Below, one piece after another: positions 27,470 through 36,372 of a stretch of 64,000 nt of DNA. The DNA lies in NCBI RefSeq assembly GCF_030719215.1, contig NZ_CP120983.1, positions 1,612,001 through 1,676,000 of the forward strand. Direction: 5' to 3'. How positions within the stretch are numbered: the stretch's first letter is position 1; each line of letters starts with the position of its first letter. The notes beneath the pieces are model-generated. The model was given only the letters and a program-made list of their open reading frames with translations, was not told the origin of the DNA and did no database searches. This DNA comes from Streptomyces sp. Alt3. GTDB taxonomy: Bacteria; Actinomycetota; Actinomycetes; Streptomycetales; Streptomycetaceae. Position numbers and translations under genes: made by a program.

Positions 27470-29242
27470 ATGCCGTACTCCGAAGCAGACGACACCCGTA
27501 AGGTGCAGACCGCGGTCACCTACGGGGCCGAGTCGGATCAGCCAGTGTTCCTGCCCTACGCACATGACAACTTCGACCGGTTCATGCGCGGCCGGACACG
27601 TGATGACTTCTACTGCGGCGTTCTGCTCGGCGGCTGTGGCGCCAAGTTGTCCCCGAAGCGGTACATGGACAAGAAGTGTCACTTCGCTCACCGACCCCCT
27701 GTGCACTGCCACCGTACGGAGGTCGGTGAGAGCAGTGCCGATCACCTCTACATCGGGCAGGCCATCGCGGACTGGCTGAAGCAACAGGGCCGAAAGGCCT
27801 CCCGTCCCGCCTACAAGCCCCATGGACACCAAGTCCGTGATGTCGTCGATGTGTCGCACGATGGCGGACGCCGGCTCGTACGCGTTCAACTCGCCAGGCG
27901 GTCAAAGCATGAATGGGAGGATGAGGACGCAAAGCTGCGGCTCAGGCACGTCAACCTCGACTGGTTTTTCGGACCGGACAGTCTCGTCGCCAACTGGCAG
28001 ATGGAACGACAGGGATACGCCCTTCGCGTGCAGTGCCGGTCAGCCGGGGCGTCCCGAGTGGTGGAGGTCGGGGCACAGTTCCCCGAGATGCCGGTGGAGT
28101 GGACGTCGCTCTCAGAGTGCACGCTCACTCCTGACGGAATTCTCACTCCGGGTCTTATCCGCATGCCGGACGGCATAGTGCCCCGACATGCCGTTAACTC
28201 AGAGCCCCGCCTCGGAATTTCCTCCACTTCTTTCCTCATCACCGAAGCCACCCCGACACACACCACCGCCACCCATCGCTGGTTCGACACCACCCTGCGC
28301 GTCACAGCCCGTCTGTCACTCCCCGCACGTGCCGCTTCACCCGAAGGACAGCACACCTATCAGCCGACGAACGTGTCGCTCTCCATCGACGGAGACGGCA
28401 CGTGGGTGGTCCAAGCCCAGTCCTTGGAGCAGGCGCAAGCACCTGTTCACGCCCGTCCGAGAGCCAGCACATCCTCCCCCGCCGCACCGCCCAGCCCGTC
28501 GGCCGAGCGACAAGCGCTGCCTCCAGAAGCCAATCTCGTCGCATCCTTCCGAGCCACGATGGAGAATGCGGCAAGCAACGGCAAGGTCGTGACAACGACA
28601 ACTCTGTGCAGGGAAGCGGCACTCCAAGACCGTGTCCTCTCAGCGGAGCAATGGGTCAGGTTGCTCCTGGCAGTGGAGCAGCCCCGGACACCGGGCAAGC
28701 CCGTTCTGTGCGCCTTGATCAAGGGACGCGACGGAGGCCCTGCACCATTCTTCCGAGAGGTGCTGCACGGTATCGGCTGGACGAGAGACTTCTCCAGCAG
28801 CGATCTGCTCGACATTTGGCTCCGTGAGCGCCGCCGCGTACTCGCGGCCTACGGATCGGAACGTCGGGCGATGCTGGCCTCCTTGCCTGCCCCTTCGCCC
28901 GTCCTCGCGCGGGAGCACCGACCCCCCGCGCATACCAAGACCACCCCGATCAAGGGTGACCCCGCCTTCGACGCACTGCTTGACATTGCCCATGAGGCAA
29001 AGCGGAGCACGGACCTCGATACCCTCGAGCGCAGCTTGTGGCTTGCGGAGCAAAAAGCGCCATCGACTGATACGCACGAAGTCCTGAACGCGCTCACCGA
29101 CTGGCTGGTAGATCAACGTGCTGACGCGTTGTACGACACCTGGGAGAGGCTGTCTGCCCTAGTCGACGCTCTCAACCGGGACGGCGACGACCTCCATGCC
29201 GATGAATTGCGTCGGATTCTCCGGGACGCTAAGAGCTCGTAA
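27470..29242 (+). pseudogene. CoiA-like nuclease-family gene, 5' part, interrupted by IS
   Basis: This 5' segment (590 codons, ATG 27470 after AGGAG) resembles the CoiA-like family (restriction-endonuclease fold with an N-terminal zinc-binding region). Cysteines and histidines around residues 47-82 (GGCGAKLSPKRYMDKKCHFA, then HCHRTE) precede ADHLYIGQAIADWL and then RDVVDVSHDGGRRLVRVQLA, where the family has its catalytic D...(E/Q)xQ strands. The remainder is helical and unassigned. The final codons and the stop at 29242 come from the IS5-family element inserted at CTAAG (29229-29233). If one target copy and the IS are removed, the frame continues without a stop from 30131 to 30573. The gene follows the helicase operon by 143 bp and may be a fifth part of that system. 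Confidence 0.75.
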
Positions 29243-30130
29243 CACGATCTTGCTGAAGTGTGCTGGTGGGGCGTAACCGGTGTGACGATTCCGCCGTTCG
29301 TGACGGTGTGGGTACTCGACCGTGGATCGTGGACGATGAGTTGTGGGCATTGATCGAGCCGTTGCTGCCGCCGTGGCCGGATCGGTCTCCGGGGCCGAGG
29401 CCGGTGCCGGATCGGCTCTGCCTGCAGGGCATCCTGTTCGTGCTCTACAACGACATAGCCTGGCAACTCCTACCGCTGGAGCTGGGGTTCGGTTCGGGGC
29501 AGACGTGCTGGCGGCGACTGGACCGGTGGCAGAAGGCAGGGGTTTTCGACCGGCTGCACCGGGTCCTGCTGGCCGAGCTGAACGCGGCCGGCGAGCTCGA
29601 CTGGTCGCGGGCGTGCGTGGATGGTTCCCACATTCGCGCGAAAAAGGGGGCGCCGACACCGGTCCGTCGCCGGTCGACCGGCGGAAGACAGGCAGCAAGC
29701 ACCACCTGATCTGCGACGGACGCGGCACCCCGCTCAAGGTCATCACGACCGCGGCCAACGTCAACGACGTCACCCAGACCCTCGCCCTGGTCGACGGCAT
29801 CCCACCCGTCGCAGGCCGCCCCGGCCGGCCCCGCAGACGGCCCGACGCCCTGCTCGGCGACAAGGGATACGACTCCAACCCCAACCGCGACGAGCTCCGT
29901 CACCGAAGGATCCTGCCCGTCATCTCCCGCAAGGGCTCACCCAACATCAAGGGCCTGGGCAAACTCCGCTACGTCGTCGAGCAGACCTTCGCCCTGCTCC
30001 ACCACTTCAAACGCCTCGCCATCCGCTGGGAACGCCGCACCGAACTCCACGACGCCTTCGTCTCCCTCGCCTGCAGCCTCATCTGCTGGAGACGTCTCAA
30101 GAAGGCCCGATCATGATCGTGTTACGAGCT
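29234..30130 (+). mobile_element. Complete IS5-family insertion sequence, 897 bp
   Basis: Perfect 16-bp terminal inverted repeats (AGCTCGTAACACGATC at 29234-29249 and its complement at 30115-30130) are flanked by the direct repeat CTAAG (29229-29233 and 30131-30135). An equivalent reading is a longer inverted repeat beginning with G and a TAA target duplication. The element is inserted in the CoiA-like gene. Intact ends, a clean duplication and an undamaged interrupted frame suggest a recent event. Confidence 0.93.
29260..30116 (+). CDS. IS5-family transposase, two frames joined by -1 frameshifting
   Basis: The first frame (29260-29709) carries the DUF4096-like N-terminus (WALIEPLLPPWPDRSPGPRP, LGFGSGQTCWRRLDRWQ) and the first catalytic Asp region (CVDGSHIRAKKG). 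The second frame (ending 30116) carries SKHHLICDGRGTPLKV, LLGDKGYDSNPNRDELR and YVVEQTFALLHHFKRLAIRW, the DDE catalytic core typical of the IS427 subgroup. The frames overlap at the slippery run AAAAAGGGGG (29641-29650), where a -1 shift joins KKG to GADTGPSP. This is the usual expression mode for such elements. Confidence 0.88.
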
Positions 30131-30573
30131 CTAAGGAGCTCGCCGAAGAGGTTGGCGCGGATCTTGCATCTGCCGAGTACGGCGACATCACGCGGTGGCA
30201 GCAGCACCTGACTGAGCTCAGCGATCGCCTTACCCTGAAGCAGATACGCGGCCACGCCGTCGCCGTCCGCGTAGCGCTCCGGCAGAACGCCCGCGCGGGG
30301 CGCACGACAACATGGGGCGGACTGTCTCGGAAGATAGGGGCTCCCCTCGCTGCTCTCCACCCCGACGACAAGGTTGCCGTACTCGTCGAGGCCGACCGCG
30401 AGACGAGAGACGACAAGCCGCTCCTGTCCACGCTGATAGCCGCACACGGAGGCGTCCGGCCTCATTCGCTCTACCCGCAGGTCCTCTTCATCCTGGATCG
30501 TCCAGTTCCCCGGCCCTCAGCGCTCTTCATGCACTGGCGAATGGCACTGCACCAGCACTCAGAACTGCGGTGA
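30131..30573 (+). pseudogene. CoiA-like gene, 3' part after the IS insertion
   Basis: Read from the second CTAAG copy in the frame of the upstream 27470-29242 segment, this stretch stays open for ~147 codons to TGA at 30571-30573. It encodes KELAEEVGADLASAEYGDIT, SDRLTLKQIRGHAVAVRVAL, TWGGLSRKIGAPLAALHPDD and a C-terminal LYPQVLFILDRPVP. No independent start with a ribosome site is evident, so it is the severed C-terminus. The complete protein would be ~735 aa. The antisense frames here are shadows. Confidence 0.75.
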
Positions 30574-30593
30574 CGTTCGCATGAACCGATCCT

Positions 30594-31117
30594 GATGGCC
30601 GTGCAGAGGCTGCCCGAGCGGATCGACCTGGTGCGCTACCGGATCTTCGACGGTGGCCTTCTGGGGCTGTTGCTCGTGGATTCCGTGACCGGCTTCCCAA
30701 GTGCTGCCTCGTCTCGCCGAGGCCGGAGCGGGTTACGGCGGTCGACCGCGTTCTGACGGTTCCGGCGGATTCTTCGCTGCGGATGGCGGGGCGGTGCCGA
30801 AGTTTCTGCGTGGCTTGTACGCGGATCTGGACGAGGCGCTCACGGCGTGGGGCGAGGTGGAGGTGGCGCCGCTACGGCACTACATCGCCTACCGGCGGTT
30901 GGTGAACGAGGCATCGGTGATCTTCCGTCCGAAGCACGAGGCGATCCTGGTGTACCTCAGACTCGACCCGGACTCGGTCGAGCTGGAGGAGGACTTCACC
31001 CGGAACATGCGCGGCATCGGGCACCTCGGGACCGGCGACCTGGAGGTTCGCGTCGTCTCGGCAGCCGACTTGGAGAAGGCGGCGCCGCTGATCCGGCGGG
31101 CATTCGAGGCGGCCTGA
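30594..31117 (+). pseudogene. DUF91 (NucS-like)/DUF5655 protein remnant
   Basis: A short frame from ATG 30594 reads LPERIDLVRYRIFDGGLLGL, like the end of a DUF91/NucS-type nuclease domain, then shifts near 30700. The downstream frame (to 31117) encodes a good DUF5655 domain: FLRGLYADLDEALTAWGEVE, LRHYIAYRRLVNEASVIF, YLRLDPDSVELEEDF, RGIGHLGTGDLEVRVVSAAD. Architectures with DUF91 then DUF5655 are known in restriction-like loci. The N-terminal catalytic part is missing, so this is debris of another defence gene. Confidence 0.6.
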
Positions 31118-31126
31118 CGTAACAGG

Positions 31127-31170
31127 AGGGGCGGCTGGAGCATCGGTTAGTCGATGCTCCAGCCGCCCCT
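31127..31170. terminator. Strong bidirectional terminator hairpin
   Basis: A perfect 19-bp inverted repeat (31127-31145 with 31152-31170, arm beginning AGGGGCGGCTGG) has a 6-base loop. It lies between the convergent DUF5655 remnant and the methyltransferase gene and should terminate both. Confidence 0.85.
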
Positions 31171-31214
31171 TTGGCGTCTGTGGGCCGCCGGCCCCGGCCT
31201 CTCCGCTCTCACGC

Positions 31215-31961
31215 TCATGCCTCCGGTCCGGCCAGCTCGAAGTCGTCCTTCGTCAGTTCGGCCCGCAGCCGCTCCTCGGCAACGTCGGCGTAGTGCGCGG
31301 ACAGCTCGACGCCCACGAAGCGGCGTCCCTCGCGCAGGGCCGCGACCCCGGTGGAGCCGCTGCCGGTGAACGGGTCAAGGACGGTGTCACCCTCGGGGCA
31401 GACCTGGACGAGCTGCTGCATGACCTCGACCGGCTTCTGGGTGATGTGAACCCGGCCCTTGCGGGGCTGGGAGGCGATGTAGTGCCCCGGCAGGTAGAGG
31501 TCGCGGGTGTTGTCGAGGGAGCCCTTGACGCCCCAGATGATGAACTCCGAGTCCTGCTTCGGCCCGCCCTTGCGGGGCCGGCTGGACGGCTTGATCCACG
31601 GAATCGTGCCGCTCCAGGTCCATCCCGCCATCTGCAGGGCGTCGGAGGTGGTCGGCTCCTGTCGCCAGTCGGTGAAGACCATGGCGACCGCGTGCTCGGT
31701 CGAGGCCCGGTACGCCTCGGTGAGAAGTTCGGTGAGCCAGGAGCGATAGGAGCGCTGGTCGCGGTTCTCACCCGGGAAGTTGGCGAGGTCGTGCGCCGAG
31801 TTGCTCGTGACGTACTTGGCGCGGGCGGTACGGCCGGTTCGATCGGAGCTGGTGCGGCCTCCGGAGTTGTACGGCGGATCGGTGATCACCGCCTGGACGC
31901 TCTCGTCCGGGAGGGACTTCAGGACAGTCAGGGCGTCGCCTCGGTGCAGCGTGTAGCTCAT
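31215..31961 (-). CDS. Beta-class DNA methyltransferase (N6-adenine or N4-cytosine)
   Basis: This 248-aa protein has motif IV first (VITDPPYNSGG, ~residue 28) and the AdoMet-binding motif I near the C-terminus (TVLDPFTGSGSTGVAALREG, ~200). This order is typical of beta-class methylases. ITQKPVEVMQQLVQVCPEGD before motif I is also characteristic. The start is ATG 31961, preceded by AAAAGAGG; the open frame extends upstream to 32279 but without coding character. No cognate endonuclease is adjacent, so it is an orphan methylase, possibly protecting the element from host restriction. It is transcribed away from the transfer module. Confidence 0.88.
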   Translation of the reverse strand: MSYTLHRGDALTVLKSLPDESVQAVITDPPYNSGGRTSSDRTGRTARAKYVTSNSAHDLANFPGENRDQRSYRSWLTELLTEAYRASTEHAVAMVFTDWRQEPTTSDALQMAGWTWSGTIPWIKPSSRPRKGGPKQDSEFIIWGVKGSLDNTRDLYLPGHYIASQPRKGRVHITQKPVEVMQQLVQVCPEGDTVLDPFTGSGSTGVAALREGRRFVGVELSAHYADVAEERLRAELTKDDFELAGPEA

Positions 31962-32454
31962 GGGGCCTCTTTTCGGGCGCGGCGGAGTCTGGACCCGCTC
32001 CGGGCAGCGCTCAACGGCGTGCATCCGGTGCGAGGTTGCAGCGGAGATTAACGGCGAATTCCGGCCGCGCCTAACGAGGTGGCTCCCTGCTTCAGGCCCC
32101 TGGATGGCAGTCGTTTGGTGCGGCCGGAATCCCGGTCTACTGTCTCGCCGTGCCACCGGGAAGGAGCACTGCTCCACCCCCGTTGAGCTGTGCTTATCCG
32201 TGCCGTCTCGTCCAATCGAGCAGCGTCGGAGGCATGTTGCCCATCTGCCCGCGAGCGCCGTGAGGAGGCTCCTGTGCACTGCCTGAGATTACGAGCGCGG
32301 CTGGATGCTGCGCGTGACCTGAAACCGGCGTCCCGGAGCTACCAACTCCTCTGACCCGGGCCCGCCGAGAGGCGGATGCACATCGGCGCGGTGCCGACGG
32401 CTTTGCACGAGAAGTCGGCACCACGCCTCCAACGAACACCGAGGAGCCGCTGCG
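31962..32454. other. Intergenic region between methylase and transfer module
   Basis: No convincing gene is seen in ~490 bp. The region must hold the divergent promoters of the methyltransferase (leftward) and the transfer operon (rightward). Open frames across it on either strand are fragmentary and unlike known proteins. I could not assign an origin of transfer. Confidence 0.4.
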
Positions 32455-32541
32455 ATGCAGCATGCCCTGACACACCCGCGCCCCGACCCACCTCCGTCGC
32501 CTGGTCCGCACCGCCGTCGTGATGAACGGCGGCGGCCGTGA
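32455..32541 (+). CDS. Possible 28-aa leader ORF before the NlpC/P60 gene
   Basis: ATG 32455, after GAGGAG, opens a 28-codon frame rich in Pro and Arg. Its TGA (32539-32541) overlaps the GTG start of the hydrolase gene at 32538. The arrangement would couple translation of the first transfer gene. There is no homology evidence, and it may be chance. Confidence 0.25.
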   Translation: MQHALTHPRPDPPPSPGPHRRRDERRRP

Positions 32542-33683
32542 AGAAGACGACGGGAGCCCTCGTCGGTCTGTGCGCCACCGGACCACTCCTGCTGGCACTG
32601 CCGATCCTTGGCATCGGTGCCGGGACCGCCTCGGCTTCGTGCTCGACCGACGGTGCACAGGGTGTGGACGCCTCCGCCGTCGCCAAGCAGGTGAAGGTCA
32701 TCCTGGACGGCGGCGACAAGGGCTCGGTCTCCGTGCCGGGCCTGGACGCGCCTGCCGATCAGGTGCCCAACGCCAAGACGATCCAGGCCACGGGCGTCGC
32801 GATGAGCATCCCCGCCCGAGGGCAGGTCGTCGCCCTGGCGACCGCGCTGCAGGAGAGCGGCCTGCGGAACCTGACGTACGGCGACCGCGATTCGCTGGGT
32901 CTCTTCCAGCAGCGGCCGTCGATGGGCTGGGGCACGGCCAGCCAGATCCTCGACTCGGTGCACGCCTCGACAAAGTTCTACGAGGGGCTCAAGAAGGTCT
33001 CCGGCTGGCAGTCCCTCTCTGTCACCCAGGCCGCCCAGGCGGTGCAGAAGTCGGGCTTCCCGGAGGCGTACGCCAAATGGGAGCCGCTGGCCACCGCCCT
33101 GCAGAAGGCCATCGAGCCCCTGCTGCAGAAGGCCGGCGGTGCATCGCCGAGCCCGTCGCCGTCCGGCTCCGCCGACACCGGCAGCCTCTCTCCCGATTCT
33201 GCGGGGGGTTGTTCGGCGGACGGCGACGGGACGGACTTCGGCACCATCCCGGCGGGCACGCTGCCGGACGAGTACAAGATTCCCGCCTCCGCGCCGCCGA
33301 AGGTGCAGACGGCGATCCGGTGGGCGCTCGGCCAGCTCGGCACCCCGTATCAGTGGGGCGGCACGTGCACCGACTCCCACGGCAAGAACCCGATGGGCCG
33401 CTGCGACTGCTCCTCCCTGATGCAGGGCGCGTACAAGGCCGCCGGGGTCACCCTGACGCGGACCACGTACACGCAGGTCAAGGACGGCAAGGCCGTCTCG
33501 GTCGATGCCGTCAAGCCGGGCGACCTCCTCTTCACCGAGGGGACGGCCGCCGTACCGGAACACGTCGGGATGGCGATCGGGCAGGGTCTGATCGTCCACG
33601 CCCCGCACACCGGTGACGTTGTACGGATCACCACCGTCGCGTCCTGGAAATCGCGGATTCTCGCGGCCCGCCGAGTCGTCTGA
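32538..33683 (+). CDS. Secreted NlpC/P60 peptidoglycan hydrolase of the transfer apparatus
   Basis: This 381-aa protein has a signal peptide or membrane anchor (GALVGLCATGPLLLALPILG, ending ASAS near residue 34). It has a lytic-transglycosylase-like middle (VALATALQESGLRNL, GDRDSLGLFQQRPSMGWGT, ~95-140), a Ser/Pro-rich linker (~195-225) and a C-terminal NlpC/P60 domain with catalytic Cys in CDCSSL (~288), His in PEHVGMAIG (~340) and HAPHTG (~354). Such VirB1-like enzymes open the cell wall for assembly of the conjugation channel, outside the membrane. It heads the transfer gene cluster. The GTG start overlaps a possible small leader ORF. Confidence 0.9.
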   Translation: MKKTTGALVGLCATGPLLLALPILGIGAGTASASCSTDGAQGVDASAVAKQVKVILDGGDKGSVSVPGLDAPADQVPNAKTIQATGVAMSIPARGQVVALATALQESGLRNLTYGDRDSLGLFQQRPSMGWGTASQILDSVHASTKFYEGLKKVSGWQSLSVTQAAQAVQKSGFPEAYAKWEPLATALQKAIEPLLQKAGGASPSPSPSGSADTGSLSPDSAGGCSADGDGTDFGTIPAGTLPDEYKIPASAPPKVQTAIRWALGQLGTPYQWGGTCTDSHGKNPMGRCDCSSLMQGAYKAAGVTLTRTTYTQVKDGKAVSVDAVKPGDLLFTEGTAAVPEHVGMAIGQGLIVHAPHTGDVVRITTVASWKSRILAARRVV

Positions 33684-33773
33684 CCGGCGCTCCTCTCCCT
33701 CCTCACCTCCCCCTCGCACCGCTGGTTCGCCCCGCCGGGCTTCGTCGTGCGTTCATTCCGAACTGGAGTTCCC

Positions 33774-34082
33774 ATGTATCTCGCTGACCAGGTCATACAG
33801 CTCGCCTACGACCCCGGAATCAAGCCGAACGAGGGAGGGCTCCCGGGCCTCAACGTCCTCAAGCAGGTAATGGGCTCGATCAACCTCTTCGGGCTCATCG
33901 CCGTGGTCGGCGCCCTCGCCGTCAGTGCGGGCGTGTGGGCCTGGGGTCACCACTCGGGTGGTCACCAGGCCGAGGCGAACGGGAAGAAGGGCGTGCTGGT
34001 CAGCGCCGGCGCGGCCCTTCTGCTCGGTGCGGCCAACGGCGTGGTGGCGTTCTTCTCGACGCTCGGGACGCAGGTCCACTGA
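33774..34082 (+). CDS. Small membrane protein of the transfer module (DUF6112/pilin-like)
   Basis: This 102-aa protein has two hydrophobic segments (INLFGLIAVVGALAVSAGVW and VLVSAGAALLLGAANGVVAF) joined by a hydrophilic loop (GHHSGGHQAEANGKKG). It resembles the DUF6112 family found in actinobacterial ICEs and, in layout, VirB2/TrbC pilins. The ATG at 33774 follows CTGGAG. Its stop overlaps the next start (TGATG). It probably forms part of the mating channel. Confidence 0.7.
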   Translation: MYLADQVIQLAYDPGIKPNEGGLPGLNVLKQVMGSINLFGLIAVVGALAVSAGVWAWGHHSGGHQAEANGKKGVLVSAGAALLLGAANGVVAFFSTLGTQVH

Positions 34083-34762
34083 TGGCTCAGCACTCCACCC
34101 ACCCCGGCGGCGCAGCTCGCGTGCGCCGCCGGGCGCTGCTCGGCACTGCCGTCCTGGCGGTGCTCGTCGCCCTCGCCGGCCTGGCTGCTTACCTCACCCG
34201 CGAGGGCCGAAGCCCCTCCGATACTGCGGCGCCACCGCCGAGTTCGCCCACGGCGTCCTCGTCGCCCGCGGCACCGTCCGGGCCGCACACCCGGCCCCGC
34301 GCTCTGCCCGTTCCGCCGAAAACCCACGACCCGATCACGTACGGGAAGGCCGCCGCAGCAGCGCTGTGGTCGTACGACACCCGCGCGTACTCGCAGCCCG
34401 AGCTGCGCAAGGCGCTGCGCGGCTGGCTGACCACGGAGTCGAAGTACGCCGATCCGGCCTCCGTCGACCAGGCGGTCCCCTCGGCCGTGCTGTGGAGGGA
34501 GATGGCCGCCAACAAGCAGGTCGCCACCGCCAAGATCAACGAGGGGCACTTCCCGCATGCCTTTACCCAGGCCCTCCAGGACGACCCCGGGGCGATCACC
34601 CAGGCGTACGTCTACGCCGTCACGGTCTCCGGCAAGCAATCGATTCGCTGGAAGGGCTCACCCGCCGGCGGCGCGGAGAGCCGTTCCACCACCCTCGCGG
34701 TCCAGTGCCGGCCCGACCACCCCTGCGCCCTGGTCGGCGTCATGCCGTCCGTCGCGCCCTGA
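34082..34762 (+). CDS. Single-pass transfer protein (VirB8/TcpC-like)
   Basis: This 226-aa protein has an N-terminal membrane segment (ALLGTAVLAVLVALAGLAAYL, residues ~17-38) and a Ser/Pro-rich spacer. Its extracytoplasmic domain is alpha/beta (LWSYDTRAYSQPELRKALRG, ITQAYVYAVTVSGKQ, TTLAVQCRPDHPCALVGVMP) and resembles the NTF2-like domain of VirB8/TcpC conjugation proteins. It overlaps the preceding gene by one base and precedes the TrbL-like gene, a usual transfer-operon order. The family call rests on layout more than motifs. Confidence 0.65.
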   Translation: MAQHSTHPGGAARVRRRALLGTAVLAVLVALAGLAAYLTREGRSPSDTAAPPPSSPTASSSPAAPSGPHTRPRALPVPPKTHDPITYGKAAAAALWSYDTRAYSQPELRKALRGWLTTESKYADPASVDQAVPSAVLWREMAANKQVATAKINEGHFPHAFTQALQDDPGAITQAYVYAVTVSGKQSIRWKGSPAGGAESRSTTLAVQCRPDHPCALVGVMPSVAP

Positions 34763-34790
34763 CCCTCGCCCCAGAACGGAGTTACGACCC

Positions 34791-36200
34791 ATGGGAGTCT
34801 GCGACTTCCCGCTGATGGAAAAGGTGTGCGGCGCCGTCGACTTCGCCACCAACCCCGCCGGCACCGTCACCGACGGTCTCGGCGCGTGGATCGCGAAGTC
34901 GGCGGGCGAGCTGGCGTCCAGCGCGGCCGACCTGGCCGCCAAGGCCGTCAACAAGACGACGGCCATCGACCTCAACGCCGGGTGGTTCCGGGACAACTAC
35001 GAGTTGCTGCTGCCCATCGGCCTCGCTCTGACCGTCGGCATCTTCTGCATCCAGCTCATGACCGCGGCCTGGCGCCGCGACGAACGTGCCCTGGCCAAGG
35101 CGGCGTTCGGCACCATGACCGGAGTCCTGTTCAGCTTCTCCGCCATCGCCTTCACCACCGTCGCCATCACCGTGGTTGACGCGCTGTCCGACGGCCTCTT
35201 CAAAGCCGCCAACACCTCGATCGACGACGCGATCCGCCGTGTGATCAAGGTCGATCAGATGGGGGCCATGTACGGCCTCGGCTGGGGTGTGCCCGCGCTG
35301 GTCGCCTTCGGGTGCGCGATCGGTGCCTTCCTCTACTGGGGCGTGATGGTGGCCCGCAAGGTCGGTGTCCTGATCATGGTCGCGCTCGCGGTGTTCGCCG
35401 GGGCGGGCGGCGGCTGGGAAGTCGCCAAGCGGTGGCGGCGCGGCTGGATCGAGGCCACCGGCACCCTGATCGTCTCCAAGCTGTTGATGACCGTCGTCTT
35501 CCTCATCGGCGTCTCCGCCATGGGCAAGACCGACGCCAGCGACGGAATGGCGGCCCTGTCCGATGCGATGGCCGGCATCGTCGTGATGGTCCTGGTCCTG
35601 CTCTGCCCCTACGCGACGTACAAGTTCGTCCACTGGGCCAGCGACGGCGGCGGCCATGACGACATGCACCGCACCGGCGTCGCCGGCATGGCGGTCGCCG
35701 CAGGAGCCGCGAAGACCGCAGGCAGCCTCGCACTGCGGGCCAGCACCGGCGCCCCCGCTCCGCAGGGTCCGAACCAGGTCCCGGGCGCGGGCACCGATGG
35801 CGTCGCCTCCGGCATCAACCCCTCCGGCGGCAACCTCAGCAAGGAGGGCATCGATGCCGGCCCGCCCAAGCAGCAAACCCGCTTCCGGTACGGCGAAGAC
35901 CCGAACGCGAGCGGCGACAAGGGCCGGGCTCTGATCCGGCGCCCCGGGATCCCGCCGCTGATCACACGTCCTGGCGAGGACGAACCGGAAGGGTCCGAAT
36001 CAACTGCCCAAGGCGTTGCGGGCGGCTCCGGTCACCTCGCAGCCGCATCGGCTCCGGGCGGCGACATGACCTCCATGCCGCCAATCGGTCCCGCCCCTTC
36101 GCCATCGGGTACTCCGGCGTCCGCGTCCGGACCGTCGGCCACCGGCTCTCCGACACCGACGAACTGGGTGTATCCCACCCAGCCGCCGTCGGGCCCCTGA
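34791..36200 (+). CDS. TrbL/VirB6-like polytopic transfer protein
   Basis: This 469-aa protein has about six membrane segments between residues ~68 and ~280, including LLLPIGLALTVGIFCIQLM, TGVLFSFSAIAFTTVAITVV and GVPALVAFGCAIGAFLYWGV. A cytoplasmic or periplasmic disordered tail rich in Gly, Ser and Pro covers ~310-469. VirB6/TrbL proteins form the inner-membrane channel of conjugative type IV systems. The start is ATG 34791 after GGAG. The tail ends in PTQPPSGP and lacks the RVxAAxxRST motif seen in later backbone proteins. Confidence 0.8.
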   Translation: MGVCDFPLMEKVCGAVDFATNPAGTVTDGLGAWIAKSAGELASSAADLAAKAVNKTTAIDLNAGWFRDNYELLLPIGLALTVGIFCIQLMTAAWRRDERALAKAAFGTMTGVLFSFSAIAFTTVAITVVDALSDGLFKAANTSIDDAIRRVIKVDQMGAMYGLGWGVPALVAFGCAIGAFLYWGVMVARKVGVLIMVALAVFAGAGGGWEVAKRWRRGWIEATGTLIVSKLLMTVVFLIGVSAMGKTDASDGMAALSDAMAGIVVMVLVLLCPYATYKFVHWASDGGGHDDMHRTGVAGMAVAAGAAKTAGSLALRASTGAPAPQGPNQVPGAGTDGVASGINPSGGNLSKEGIDAGPPKQQTRFRYGEDPNASGDKGRALIRRPGIPPLITRPGEDEPEGSESTAQGVAGGSGHLAAASAPGGDMTSMPPIGPAPSPSGTPASASGPSATGSPTPTNWVYPTQPPSGP

Positions 36201-36273
36201 CCCACCACATCCCCGGGGGCGGGCCGCGCTCCGCGGCCCGCCCCCGCCTCCCCACCAGCAGGAAGGTTTCGCC

Positions 36274-36372
36274 ATGACGTCCAGAAGAGCGCCGCGCATC
36301 CCGTCCTCCGCCCGCTCTCACCGTCTGGAACCACCATGTCCGGCAAGCACCAGTCCTCCACGCCCACCGTGA
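36274..36372 (+). CDS. Possible 32-aa leader ORF overlapping the SCO6880-family gene
   Basis: ATG 36274 has an excellent ribosome site (AGGAAGG) and opens a 32-codon, Arg/Pro-rich frame. It overlaps the start of the next gene in another frame and stops at 36372. It may couple translation to the next gene. No homology is recognised. Confidence 0.3.
   Translation: MTSRRAPRIPSSARSHRLEPPCPASTSPPRPP

Noticed and set aside
29641-29650. IS5 transposase frameshift taken as inactivating
   Set aside because: The A5G5 slippery run and -1 shift are normal expression signals for this IS subgroup, so the element is treated as intact.
34557-34790. Upstream extension of the TrbL-like frame
   Set aside because: It overlaps the VirB8-like gene and is Pro/Arg/Ser-rich; the ATG at 34791 has a ribosome site and begins the conserved protein.
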